Source: Pirellulales bacterium (GTDB lineage Bacteria > Planctomycetota > Planctomycetia > Pirellulales > JAEUIK01). From it: a DNA stretch of 47,209 nt. Positions 1-10,330 of this stretch are shown here, in pieces; position 1 is the stretch's first letter; the number at the start of each line of letters is the position of its first letter. Location of the stretch: positions 1 through 47,209 of the forward strand of contig JAIESQ010000018.1 in NCBI GenBank assembly GCA_019745975.1, in the 5' to 3' direction. The notes below the pieces were generated by a model, which was not told the DNA's origin, made no database searches, and worked only from the letters and a program-made list of their open reading frames with translations. The translations under genes and the position numbers were made by a program.

Positions 1-1
1 C

Positions 2-3000
2 GAGGCAAAGCCCCCGGCCGCTGCCGCCGCCCCCGCAGCCGCGCCCGCACAGCCCGCGGCGCAACCGCGCCAGCCGGCGGCACGCCGCCAGGTCATCGTT
101 CCGGCTGCGCCGAACGCGCGCGTGCCGATCGCACCGAACATCCAGATTCAGGTTCAAGGGGGCGCGCGAATCGATGGCGTGTTGCGAGCGCGGATGGCGG
201 CGCCTGGCCTGGCGGTTACAGGCAACGCCGGCTCGGAAGAGCCCGCCATGTTTGCCCGCGATCGCGACACCGAGCAGTTGCTCAAGAAGGCGCGGGAGCT
301 GCTCGACGAAGAGCGGTATGCCGAAGCGATCCGGGCCTTGGGAGCGATTGTCGAAGCGCCCGAGGACTTTTTCTTTCAGCCCGACGCCAATGGGCCGGTC
401 CATCGCAGCCTGAAGGCCGAGGCGCAAAAGCTGATCGGCGAATTGCCGCGCGCCGCGCGCGAGACCTACGAACTGCAATACGGCGCCCGGGCAGCGCAGC
501 AATTGGCCGAGGCGCTGGCCAATCGCGACTTTGCCCAATTGACTGAAGTTTCGCGACGGTACTTTCATACCGAGGCCGGTTACCGCGCGACGTACCTGCT
601 GGGGCAACACCATCGCGATCATGGCCGGCCGCTGGCCGCCGCGCTCTGCTTCGAGCGTTTGCAGACAGCGCCCGCGGTGGCCAGGCAGTGGGAACCACAA
701 TTGAGCCTGGCGCTGGCCAGTTGCTGGATGTGGAGCGGCGCGGTCGATCGCGCTCGCGAAGTGCTCGTCAAACTGAAACAACAGCAAGGCAACGCACAGC
801 TCATCGTGGCCGGCGACGAGGTCGCCTGGTTCGACAGTGCCGACGCGGCAACGACCTGGCTGACTGAGAAGCTGGGCGTCCCTCCGAAGCAACTGGCAAC
901 GCAGCGCGCCGATTGGGTGCAGTACCGCGGCGATGCCGAGCGCAACGCCGCGACTCAGGGGAGTGGTCCGCTGTTGGACCACGAGAGCGATTGCTGGTTT
1001 GTGCCGACCACCGAAGATCACGCGATCGAGCAGCAACTGACGCAGCTCCGCCAGAAGTATCGCGATGAATACGTGGCGGCGATCCCAGGGTTGCATCCCC
1101 TGGTGGTCGACAACGTCGTGCTGATGCGCACGGTCAATACGCTGTTGGCGATCGATTTCGAGACGGGCAAGCGCGTGTGGGACGTGCCGGTCGACGAGAG
1201 CCTGGACGAGCTGCTCGAATTCGGCAGCCCGAACCAGCCAGCCGCCGCGAATCAGCAGCAGATGATCATGGCGCTCGATCAGCGCTTGTGGGACGACCTG
1301 ACGTTTGGCACGCTGTCGAGCGACGGCCGCTACGTGTTCAGCGTGGAAGACTTGAGCCTGATGCTGCCGAACCAGCCGGCCCAGGCGCGGATGGTGGTGC
1401 TACCCAACGGCCGCAAGCAGCCCGCGCCGGTTTGGCCGCGCAACTTCAATCGGCTCACGGCGCATGATATTCGTACCGGCAAGCTGAAGTGGGAAGCGGG
1501 CGGCTCGCGCGGCGACTTCGAGCTCGACCTGGCGGGCGCGTTCTTCTTGGGTCCGCCGCTGCCGTTGGCCGGGGCCGCTTATGCGCTGGCCGAGATCAAT
1601 GGCGAAATCCGCCTGGCGGTGCTCGACACGCGCAGCGGGCGAGTGCAGTGGTCACAGCAGTTGGCGGTCGTCGAACTCGACGTGCTGCAGGATCCGACGC
1701 GCCGGCTAGCGGGCGTGGCGCCGAGCTATTCCGACGGAGTGCTTGTCTGCCCGACCGCCTCGGGGGCGATCGTCGCAGTCGACTTGACGACACGGTCGTT
1801 GCTGTGGGGTTATCGCTACGAAACCAATCCGGCGGCGCAAAACCAATGGTGGGGCCGGCGGATGGGCGCGATGATGATGTTCGCCGGCCGGCAACGCGAG
1901 GAGATCGATCACTGGCTCGATTCGAGCGTCACACTCTCCGACGGACGTGTGCTGGCCACGCCGGTGGAATCGAACGAACTGCACTGCCTGGGGCTCTTGG
2001 ACGGCGAAATGATTTGGAAGCAGCCGCGCGGCGACAACCTGTATGTGGCCGGCGTTCATCAGGGCAAGGTGATTCTTGTCGGCCGCTCGGGCGTGCAAGC
2101 GCTCAAGCTCGCCGACGGTCAGCCGGCTTGGAGCCAGGGCCCGGTACCGCTCCCCGCGGGCGGGCTGCCGAGCGGGCGCGGCTTCCTGAGCGGCGACCGC
2201 TACTACCTGCCGCTCTCCACGGCCGAAGTGGCGGCGATCGACCTGAACGAAGGGCGCATGGTCGCCCGCAGCAGGTCGCGCAAGGGCCGCGTGCCGGGCA
2301 ATCTTGTCAGTTATCGCGGCAAGGTGCTCTCCCAGGGCATCGATGTCATCGAGACGTATCACGAGCTCGATTCGCTCAAGCGACAAGTTGAAGAAATCCT
2401 CGCCCGCAATCCCGACGATCCGGCAGCACTCGCACAGCGCGGCACGGTGCTGTTGCACGATGGTCAGGTCGATCGCGCGGTGGCCGATTTGCGGCGCTCG
2501 TATTCGCTGTCGCGCCAGCCGCGCACGCGGGAGCACCTGGTCGATGGTCTGCTCGAAGCGCTAGCGGTCAATTTCTCGACGTATCGCGACGCATCCACCG
2601 AGCTCGAAGCACTGGTGCAGACGCCCGACGAGCGCAGCCGCTACTTGCGGTTGATGGCCTCTGGCTTGCGTGAGAGTGGCGACGCGACGGGGGCCGTGGC
2701 GATGTATTTGCGATTGGCCGACCGCGCGCTGGGACCGCCGTCGCTCGAGCGCGTTGAAGCCACGCGCAGCGTACGCCGCGATCGGTGGACGCAAACGGGG
2801 CTGGCGGCTCTGACTGCCGGCGCGCCGGTGGCCCAGCAAGCGGAACTGACCGCGGCCATCGCGCGCTTGGCCCAGGAGGCGGCGGCCAGCGAAGGGCCCG
2901 AAGGATTGCGCCATTTCATTCAGTATTTCGGCGACGACCCGGCGGCCGACGTCGCGCGCGATCAGCTCGCGCAGCGGCTCGTTGGCGGCGGCAATTTCCT

Positions 3001-4828
3001 CGAAGCGGAGTTTCTCTGGCGGCGGGTCGAACGCTCCGGCCAGGCCGAGCTGCAGCGCCGCGCCGTGGCGCGGCTGGCCATGCTGATGAAAACAAGCGGC
3101 CGCACGGCCGACGCGGCCCGCTACGCGCGCCGCCTGGCGGGTGAGTTCGCCGACGTGGCTTGCCTTGACGGCAAGACGGGGCGCGAGCTCGCCGCCGAAT
3201 TGCAGAAAGACGCCGCGATCGCGCGCGAGCTCGCCGCGGCGAGCCCCTGGCCACTGGGCCGCGTGGTGCTGGAACGTGAAGAGCGGCGCGCGAACGCCGC
3301 TCAGCGCTTTTTTCAGATTGAGTTCACCGCCCAGACCGAACCCGGCGCCGATGGCCTGACGGTCGCGCTGGCGCAAGACAATCAGTCACTCGTGGGCCGC
3401 GACGGCAACGGGCAGGACTTATGGCGCGCGTCGCTGGCCGACCCGACCGGCAAAGTCAATCAGGTCATCAACCGCGCCGTGATGCAAGCCCGCTGTTATG
3501 GGCATCTCGTCCTGGTGTCGTTGGGTCAACAGATCATGGCCATCGACACGCTCAGCGCGGCGGGGGCGGGTGGCGCCGCGCGCATCGTCTGGACGCAGGA
3601 CCTGAGCGAGACCCTGCCGGGCATGCCGATGAACTCGGGCGTGCACCAGCGACAACTCGATCTCCCCTGGGGACAGCGGCGCTGGATTATTTCCGATTCG
3701 TTCGGTCGCGCTGTCGGCCAGTTCGGACCGTTGAACGGCGAGTTGTTTTGTTTCCAGCGCAATCGCGAGCTGGTGGCCATCGATCCGGCGAGCGGCCAGA
3801 CGCTCTGGATTCGGCATAACGTCGAGCCGGGCTGCGAAGTATTCGGCGACGACAAACTGGTGTTCGTGATTGGGGGTGAAAGCCGCGAGGCCCTGGTGCT
3901 CGACGCGCTCGATGGGCGCGAGCTGGGCAAGCGGCTCGTGCCGCCGGCTAACGAACGCGTGGCCACCCTGGGCCGCAACCTGTTGACCTGGGAAATGCGC
4001 GATGGCCAGCAGTGGTTCCAGATGTTCGATCTGTGGGAACAGCGCGAAGTGTGGCGCCACAGCGTGGCGGGGGATGCCAAGTGTTACCAGCTCGGCCAGG
4101 AGGTGCTGGGGGCGGTCGAGCCCGCGGGACGGTTCGTGGCAATTTCGCTGTCCGACGGCCGCAAGCTGGTCGACACGGCCATCGAGCCAGAGCCGCAGTT
4201 GCAGGAGATCTATCTCTTGGCGTCGCGCGAGCGCTTGATGTTGTTCACGAATCGGCCCTGGGCAAACCATCAGGACGGCGTGACGATCCAGCCCGTCCCC
4301 GGCTTGCCGACAAATCCGCTGTTGAACGGTCTGGCCTACGGCTTCGATCTCAAGACCGGGGAAAAGCTCTGGCAAACCGCGATCGAGAAACAAAGCTTGA
4401 CGCTCGATCAGCCGCAAGAGTTGCCCGTGCTGGTGTTCGCGGCGCGGGTGTATGAGCGGCCGACTCCGCAAAACGCCAACAATCGCGAGCCGTACACCAC
4501 GCTGCTGTGTGTCGACAAGCGGACCGGCAAGGTGCTGCACCAGGAGCGAGTCAAGTCGCACCTGGGCATGTACGAGCTGGTGTCGGAGCCGGCCAATGCG
4601 ACCGTCGAGCTGAAGCTGCCGCAGCACTCAGTGCGGATGAAATTCACCGCCGAGCCCGAGCCGCCGCCGGGCGACGAGCCCGCGGACAAACCCGGCGACA
4701 AACCAACAGAGAAGCCTACGGACAAGCCGGCTGAAAAGTCCGACGCACCAGCCGAAGCAGCCGCCCCCCCCGCGGCGGAGGCAGCTCCGCCCGCGCCGCA
4801 GGACCTCAAGGAGGTCGAACAGCCATGA
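2..4828 (+). CDS. Secreted PQQ-like double beta-propeller/TPR protein, 5'-truncated
   Basis: The reading frame is open from the left window edge. A GTG at 122 is available, but codons 2-121 already read as an Ala/Pro/Gln-rich low-complexity stretch, so the true start and probable signal peptide lie outside the window. Numbering from the GTG, a TPR-like helical pair lies at about 45-90. A first set of PQQ-type propeller blades spans about 325-750, with repeated 'aiDxxTGkxxW' signatures such as AIDFETGKRVW and VLDTRSGRVQW. TPR and helical repeats follow at about 755-1060, a second propeller at about 1075-1495, and a Lys/Pro/Glu/Ala-rich tail from about 1505. The propeller signature is shared by PQQ dehydrogenases and BamB-like scaffolds. 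No dehydrogenase catalytic motif was noticed, so a periplasmic scaffold or binding role is inferred. The gene overlaps the next by 4 bp (ATGA). Confidence 0.85.
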   Translation, partial: EAKPPAAAAAPAAAPAQPAAQPRQPAARRQVIVPAAPNARVPIAPNIQIQVQGGARIDGVLRARMAAPGLAVTGNAGSEEPAMFARDRDTEQLLKKARELLDEERYAEAIRALGAIVEAPEDFFFQPDANGPVHRSLKAEAQKLIGELPRAARETYELQYGARAAQQLAEALANRDFAQLTEVSRRYFHTEAGYRATYLLGQHHRDHGRPLAAALCFERLQTAPAVARQWEPQLSLALASCWMWSGAVDRAREVLVKLKQQQGNAQLIVAGDEVAWFDSADAATTWLTEKLGVPPKQLATQRADWVQYRGDAERNAATQGSGPLLDHESDCWFVPTTEDHAIEQQLTQLRQKYRDEYVAAIPGLHPLVVDNVVLMRTVNTLLAIDFETGKRVWDVPVDESLDELLEFGSPNQPAAANQQQMIMALDQRLWDDLTFGTLSSDGRYVFSVEDLSLMLPNQPAQARMVVLPNGRKQPAPVWPRNFNRLTAHDIRTGKLKWEAGGSRGDFELDLAGAFFLGPPLPLAGAAYALAEINGEIRLAVLDTRSGRVQWSQQLAVVELDVLQDPTRRLAGVAPSYSDGVLVCPTASGAIVAVDLTTRSLLWGYRYETNPAAQNQWWGRRMGAMMMFAGRQREEIDHWLDSSVTLSDGRVLATPVESNELHCLGLLDGEMIWKQPRGDNLYVAGVHQGKVILVGRSGVQALKLADGQPAWSQGPVPLPAGGLPSGRGFLSGDRYYLPLSTAEVAAIDLNEGRMVARSRSRKGRVPGNLVSYRGKVLSQGIDVIETYHELDSLKRQVEEILARNPDDPAALAQRGTVLLHDGQVDRAVADLRRSYSLSRQPRTREHLVDGLLEALAVNFSTYRDASTELEALVQTPDERSRYLRLMASGLRESGDATGAVAMYLRLADRALGPPSLERVEATRSVRRDRWTQTGLAALTAGAPVAQQAELTAAIARLAQEAAASEGPEGLRHFIQYFGDDPAADVARDQLAQRLVGGGNFLEAEFLWRRVERSGQAELQRRAVARLAMLMKTSGRTADAARYARRLAGEFADVACLDGKTGRELAAELQKDAAIARELAAASPWPLGRVVLEREERRANAAQRFFQIEFTAQTEPGADGLTVALAQDNQSLVGRDGNGQDLWRASLADPTGKVNQVINRAVMQARCYGHLVLVSLGQQIMAIDTLSAAGAGGAARIVWTQDLSETLPGMPMNSGVHQRQLDLPWGQRRWIISDSFGRAVGQFGPLNGELFCFQRNRELVAIDPASGQTLWIRHNVEPGCEVFGDDKLVFVIGGESREALVLDALDGRELGKRLVPPANERVATLGRNLLTWEMRDGQQWFQMFDLWEQREVWRHSVAGDAKCYQLGQEVLGAVEPAGRFVAISLSDGRKLVDTAIEPEPQLQEIYLLASRERLMLFTNRPWANHQDGVTIQPVPGLPTNPLLNGLAYGFDLKTGEKLWQTAIEKQSLTLDQPQELPVLVFAARVYERPTPQNANNREPYTTLLCVDKRTGKVLHQERVKSHLGMYELVSEPANATVELKLPQHSVRMKFTAEPEPPPGDEPADKPGDKPTEKPTDKPAEKSDAPAEAAAPPAAEAAPPAPQDLKEVEQP

Positions 4829-5883
4829 CGCGGAGCACTCGGCGCAGCTTTCTGAGCAAGCTGATTGGCGGCGCAGCGCTAGCCGGCAGCGGGGCGTTGT
4901 CCACACCCAGCGCGCGCGCGGCGAGCGGCCCGGGGGCCGATCCGCGCGTCGATCGTGCCGTGTCGCGCGGTCTCGACTGGATCGCGCGCACACAGTCGCG
5001 GCTCGGTCATTGGGGCGCAAACAACGGTCAGTACCCCACGGCGATGACCGCCCTGGCCGGCGTGGCGCTGTTGGCCGAAGGTTCGACGGCGACGCAGGGT
5101 AAGTACGCCGAGAACATCCGCCGCGCGGTCGATTACCTGGTGAGCCGCAGCCGACCGAATGGCTTGATCGGCGACCCTACGCGCGACAACCGCTATACGT
5201 ACGGGCATGGGTTTGCGATGGTCTTTCTCTCGCAAGTGCTCGGCGAGGAGGAAGATCTCGATCGCCGGAACACGCTGGTCGACGTGTTGACGCGGGCAGT
5301 GCAGTTCTGCGGCGAGGCCCAGTCGTCGGCCGGCGGCTGGTACTACACCAGCGCCAAGGACGGCGGCGATCGCGACGAAGGTTCGACCACGATCACGCAG
5401 GTGCAAGCCTTGCGTAGTTGCCGCAACGCCGGCATTCCGGTTCCCAAGGAGATCATCGAAAAGGCGATCGCCTACATTCAGCGCTGCACCTTGCCCGACG
5501 GCGGCGTGCAATACAGCCTGCAAGGGGGGGGCGCGCGGCCGGCGATCTCGGCGGCGGCGATCTGCTGCCTGTTCAACGCCGGTGATTACGATAGTGAATA
5601 CGTCCCCAAGCTGTTGGACTATTGCAAAAAGAACCTCTCGAACATCAACAACCAAGGCTTTGGCCATTGGCATTACGCGCACTATTACTACTCGCAGGTG
5701 TTGTACCGCGAGGGGGGCGCCGAGTGGGACGACTACCGCCAGCGGGTGGCCGCCAAGCTGCTCAATGAGCAAAGCCCCGACGGCTCCTGGACGCAGGGCT
5801 ATGTCGGACCGATCTACACCACGGCCACGAACCTGGTGATTCTGCAACTCGAAAAAGGCTATCTCCCGATCTATCAGCGCTAG
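4825..5883 (+). CDS. Tat-exported prenyltransferase/squalene-oxidase repeat protein
   Basis: 352 aa. The N terminus carries a twin-arginine signal (TRRSFLSKL, hydrophobic stretch, then PSARA), so export as a folded protein is likely. The mature part is made of alpha/alpha-toroid repeats of the prenyltransferase/squalene-cyclase type, with segments such as WIARTQSRLGHWGANNGQYP and SSAGGWYYTSAKDGG. I do not see the DxDD acid motif of squalene-hopene cyclases, so catalysis of terpene cyclisation is not supported; a binding or structural role in the envelope is the safer reading. The start follows an AAGGAGG ribosome-binding site at 4808-4814 and overlaps the upstream stop by 4 bp, which argues for translational coupling with the propeller gene. 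It lies 27 bp upstream of the MoxR gene. Confidence 0.85.
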   Translation: MTRSTRRSFLSKLIGGAALAGSGALSTPSARAASGPGADPRVDRAVSRGLDWIARTQSRLGHWGANNGQYPTAMTALAGVALLAEGSTATQGKYAENIRRAVDYLVSRSRPNGLIGDPTRDNRYTYGHGFAMVFLSQVLGEEEDLDRRNTLVDVLTRAVQFCGEAQSSAGGWYYTSAKDGGDRDEGSTTITQVQALRSCRNAGIPVPKEIIEKAIAYIQRCTLPDGGVQYSLQGGGARPAISAAAICCLFNAGDYDSEYVPKLLDYCKKNLSNINNQGFGHWHYAHYYYSQVLYREGGAEWDDYRQRVAAKLLNEQSPDGSWTQGYVGPIYTTATNLVILQLEKGYLPIYQR

Positions 5884-5910
5884 CGCGCACTCTTTGAGGA
5901 ACAGGCACCC

Positions 5911-6963
<1,053 letters not shown>

Positions 6964-6990
6964 CGGAGATCGGCTTTTGTGTCAGCCGCC

Positions 6991-7147
6991 GTGTGCCACT
7001 GCTTGCTTGTCGCGCGGAGGTTGTCGAGCATCGAGACGCGACGAGACAAGCAAGCAGTGAGAGCGACCGAGCACCAGCGATACACTGCTTGCCGGAGGCC
7101 GGGCACATCGCGATAGGGATTCGAGCTCCCGGCAAGCAGTGGCACAC
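6991..7147. repeat. REPIN-like palindromic repeat between moxR and DUF58 genes
   Basis: Outer arms GTGTGCCACTGCTTGC (6991-7006) and GCAAGCAGTGGCACAC (7132-7147) are perfect inverted copies. Inside them are two further hairpins: ACTGCTTGCTTGTC pairs with GACAAGCAAGCAGT, and CACTGCTTGCCGG pairs with CCGGCAAGCAGTG. The whole can fold as a three-way junction. The core GTGCCACTGCT matches the repeats at 15430-15502 and 29394-29466, so this is a diverged member of the same dispersed family. No coding region is seen in this gap. Confidence 0.8.
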
Positions 7148-7211
7148 GACCGTGATGCAAATTTGGTTTGAACGACTCTGGTAGTTTCGGCGCGAGCTTC
7201 GACGACACCCG

Positions 7212-8129
7212 ATGGCAAGCATTTCGAGCGATAAACGATTTCTGCATCCGGCGGCGCTGGCGCGCATCAGCCGGCTCGAGTTGCGCGCCCGCCACGTCGT
7301 CGAGGGCTTCTTGTCGGGCATGCACCAAAGCCCTTATCACGGCCAGTCGGTCGAATTCGCCGTGCACCGCGAATACACGCCGGGGGACGATCTGCGGCAC
7401 GTCGACTGGAAGGTGTGGGCCAAGCAGGACCGCTTCTACGTCAAGCAATTCGAGGAAGAGACGAATTTGCGGCTGGCGCTGCTGGTCGACGTGTCGGCCA
7501 GCATGCAATACGGCTCGGGCCCGCTGACCAAATACGAATATGCCTGCACGCTGGCGGTCAGTCTCGCGCACCTGGCGCTGCGGCAGCAGGACGCGGTCGG
7601 CTGCCTGGCGTTCGACGAAGCGGTCCGCGTGAAGACGCCGCTGAGCGCCCGGCACAACCACTTGGAGACGATCATCCACGCGTTGGCCGCCAGCAACCCG
7701 GCTCAAAAGACGAGTCTGACCGAGATTCTCGAGCAGGCGGGGGATGCGTATCCGCGGCGCGGGATGATGGTGCTCATTTCCGATCTGTTGGCCGATCGGC
7801 AGGGGTTGATGAAGGGGTTACGCGATCTGCGGCAACGCGGTCACGACGTGCTTGTGCTGCACATTCTCGACGACGACGAATTGGACTTTCCCTTCACAGG
7901 CCCCACGCGGTTTGAAGGGCTGGAGACGCAGCAGACCTTAACGTGCAACCCGCGCGCCCTGCGCGATGGCTACCTGGCCGCGCTCGGCGAATTCTTGGGC
8001 GAAGTGCGCCGCGGCTGCGCGAGCAACATGATCGACTACGCGTTGGTGCGCACCAGTCAGCCGCTCGACGCGGCGCTGGCGGCGTTCTTGAGCAATCGCC
8101 TCGGCATGCACCACCGGAACCACCCATGA
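7212..8129 (+). CDS. DUF58 domain protein (MoxR-associated vWA-like)
   Basis: 305 aa, soluble, with no signal peptide. The DUF58 signature is clear: EFAVHREYTPGDDLRHVDWK at about 49-68, then the vWA-like MIDAS start LLVDVSASM (DxSxS) at about 92-100 and a second acidic site in VLISDLLADRQG. DUF58 proteins are cytoplasmic partners of MoxR ATPases. The ATG at 7212 begins directly after the repeat-filled gap. The stop overlaps the next gene's ATG by 4 bp, so this protein and the BatA-like membrane protein are translationally coupled. The shape of the protein and its context agree fully; its precise client is unknown. Confidence 0.93.
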   Translation: MASISSDKRFLHPAALARISRLELRARHVVEGFLSGMHQSPYHGQSVEFAVHREYTPGDDLRHVDWKVWAKQDRFYVKQFEEETNLRLALLVDVSASMQYGSGPLTKYEYACTLAVSLAHLALRQQDAVGCLAFDEAVRVKTPLSARHNHLETIIHALAASNPAQKTSLTEILEQAGDAYPRRGMMVLISDLLADRQGLMKGLRDLRQRGHDVLVLHILDDDELDFPFTGPTRFEGLETQQTLTCNPRALRDGYLAALGEFLGEVRRGCASNMIDYALVRTSQPLDAALAAFLSNRLGMHHRNHP

Positions 8130-10330
8130 CAGCGTTCGTACATCCCGCGCTGCTTTGGGGCTTGGGCCTGATTGCCGCGCCGATCTTGATTCACCTGATC
8201 AACCTTTGGCGGCACCGCCGCGTGCGCTGGGCGGCGATGGATTTTCTGCTGGAGAGCCGCAAGAAAAACCAGCGCTGGGTGCTGCTGCGGCAGTTGTTGT
8301 TGTTGGCCGCCCGCATCGCGGCCGTGGCGCTGGTGGTGCTCATGCTCGCGCAGCCCCTCGTCGCGCCGCGGATGGGGGCCTGGTTGGGTTCGGCGCGCAC
8401 GCATCACGTGGTGCTGTTGGACGACAGCTATTCGATGAGCGACCGCTGGGCCGAGACCAGCGGTTTCGCGCGAGCGCGCGAAGTGATCGCCAGGATCGCC
8501 GAGCAGGCGGCCGGGCGGGGGGGCAGCCAAACGCTGACGCTGCTGCGCTTCTCGCGCGCGGGCAAGCTCGCCGATGGGCGCGCCGCCGATTTACTCAGCG
8601 TGCCGCTCGACGCCGGCCTGGCGGGGCGATTGCGCGAACTGCTTGCGAGCATCGCTCCCTCGGAAACCGCCGCTGGTCCCGCAATGGCGCTGGAAACGGC
8701 CGGCCGCCTGTTGGCCGACGGTCCGCAAGAGAATCGCGTGCTGTACGTCGTATCCGACTTTCGCGCCAACGAGTGGCGCGAGCCGGGTGATGTGCGCGAC
8801 GCGCTGGCCGCCTGGCAAGGCGCGCAGGCGCAAATCCAGTTCGTGCAATGCGTCCCTTCGCTGCACGATAACTTGGGTATTGTCTCGCTGGCGCCACAGG
8901 CGGGCACACGGGCGGCTGGCGTGCCGTTCTTTATCGAAGTCGCGGTGCAGAATTTCGGCCGCCAGGTGGCGCGCGACATCGCCGTGCTGCTGCAAGAAGA
9001 CGGCCACGCGCGACCGTCGCTGGTAATCGATGAGATCGCGGCGGGCGCCGTCGAAGCGCGGCGCGTGCTGGTGAATTTTCCGACGGCGGGCGATCACGTC
9101 GTCACGGCATCGCTCGAGAACGACGTCGTCGCTGCCGACAACGTGCGGCACGCGCTCGTCACCCTGCCCTTGGGCGTGGGGGTGCTGGTTGTCGACGGCG
9201 ACGAATTGTCGCGCGACGGGCGGTTTCTGTCGCTGGCGCTCGCGCCTGGCGGCAACGTGCGCACCGGCGTCGAGCCGCGATTGGAGACTCCGCAGTTTCT
9301 GGCCGATTCGCCGCTCGATCCGTTCGCCGTGATCTATGTGATGAACGCTGCGCAGCTTGAGCCGCGTGCGGTCGCCGCGCTCGAAAAGTTCGCCAAGGCT
9401 GGCGGCGGCGTGGCGTTCTTCGTCGGCCCGCAAAGTGACGCCAAAGCGATCAACGAGCAGCTCTATCGCGACGGCCAGGGCTTGTTTCCCGCGCCGCTGG
9501 GGACGGAGACGCCGCTGTTCGTCGATCGGCTGGAAAGGACGCCCGACTTGCAGGTGACCGATCATCCGATCTTCCGCGTGTTTGCCGGCGAGCGCAACAG
9601 TTTCCTGCAGACCGTGGTGATCGACAGGTATTTCGGCCTGCGCGAGCGCGAAGACACGGTGCTGCCCGCCGAGACGAAGGTGCTGGCGAAACTGCGCAAC
9701 GGCGCGCCGCTGGCGCTGGAGCGAAAGTTCGGCGCGGGGCGCGTGGTAGCGTTTCTGACGACGGCCGGCCCGGCTTGGAACAATTGGGGCCGCAACCCCA
9801 GCTACGTGGTGGCGATGCTCGAATTGCAGTCGTATCTGGCTCCGGCTGCCGCTGCCGACGGCGAGCGACAGGTCGGCGCGCCGCTGGTGCTGCCGATCGA
9901 TCGCGCTCGCTATAGCGCCGACGTGAAGTTCACGGTTCCCGGAGTCGACGGCGACACGCTCGTGGCCGCCGCGGCCAATGCCGCTGGGGGAGGCCAATCC
10001 GCGACTTTGGTCGAGACGCCGCGGGCTGGCATCTACGAGGCTCAACTGCACACGACCGATGGCCAAAACCAGGTGCGGCGTTTTGCCCTGAACGTCGTGC
10101 CGGCCGAAGGCAATCTAGCGCTGGTCGACGGTCGCCAACTCAAGGCCGCGCTGCCCGATGTGCCATTCGAGTTTCATCGGGCCGACGACCGCGTGTGGAG
10201 CGCGCCGAACCTGGCGGGCTTCAATCTCAGTTCCAGCCTGTTGTGGCTGTTGGTCGTGCTCCTCGTCGGCGAACAATTGCTGGCCTACGCGGCGAGCTAT
10301 CACCCAGCGTCGTCAGGAGGTGCCCGATGA
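8126..10330 (+). CDS. BatA-like membrane protein with vWA domain
   Basis: 734 aa from the ATG at 8126, chosen because it overlaps the upstream stop by 4 bp and gives the classic BatA N terminus (HPALLWGLGLIAAPILIHL, then WAAMDFLLES). A second TM segment lies at about 55-80. A vWA-like domain follows with MIDAS start LLDDSYSMSD and later acidic site VVSDFRAN. After it comes a long extracytoplasmic part with a CARDB-like beta domain (about 255-340) and a glutamine-amidotransferase-like fold (about 350-530). A C-terminal TM segment (LLWLLVVLLVGEQLLAYAA) ends the protein. Presumably it is anchored in the cytoplasmic membrane with the bulk in the periplasm, coupled to MoxR/DUF58. The downstream gene overlaps by 4 bp after an AGGAGG site at 10315-10320. 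Confidence 0.88.
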   Translation: MTAFVHPALLWGLGLIAAPILIHLINLWRHRRVRWAAMDFLLESRKKNQRWVLLRQLLLLAARIAAVALVVLMLAQPLVAPRMGAWLGSARTHHVVLLDDSYSMSDRWAETSGFARAREVIARIAEQAAGRGGSQTLTLLRFSRAGKLADGRAADLLSVPLDAGLAGRLRELLASIAPSETAAGPAMALETAGRLLADGPQENRVLYVVSDFRANEWREPGDVRDALAAWQGAQAQIQFVQCVPSLHDNLGIVSLAPQAGTRAAGVPFFIEVAVQNFGRQVARDIAVLLQEDGHARPSLVIDEIAAGAVEARRVLVNFPTAGDHVVTASLENDVVAADNVRHALVTLPLGVGVLVVDGDELSRDGRFLSLALAPGGNVRTGVEPRLETPQFLADSPLDPFAVIYVMNAAQLEPRAVAALEKFAKAGGGVAFFVGPQSDAKAINEQLYRDGQGLFPAPLGTETPLFVDRLERTPDLQVTDHPIFRVFAGERNSFLQTVVIDRYFGLREREDTVLPAETKVLAKLRNGAPLALERKFGAGRVVAFLTTAGPAWNNWGRNPSYVVAMLELQSYLAPAAAADGERQVGAPLVLPIDRARYSADVKFTVPGVDGDTLVAAAANAAGGGQSATLVETPRAGIYEAQLHTTDGQNQVRRFALNVVPAEGNLALVDGRQLKAALPDVPFEFHRADDRVWSAPNLAGFNLSSSLLWLLVVLLVGEQLLAYAASYHPASSGGAR

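Noticed and set aside
3419-4627. Long - strand frame of 402 codons inside the propeller gene
   Set aside because: It is an antisense shadow produced by GC-rich codon use. It lacks any family feature and lies opposite a well-supported gene.
4825-5883. Squalene-hopene cyclase activity for the prenyltransferase-repeat protein
   Set aside because: The DxDD acid motif is not visible, and the protein is much shorter than cyclases and carries a Tat signal.
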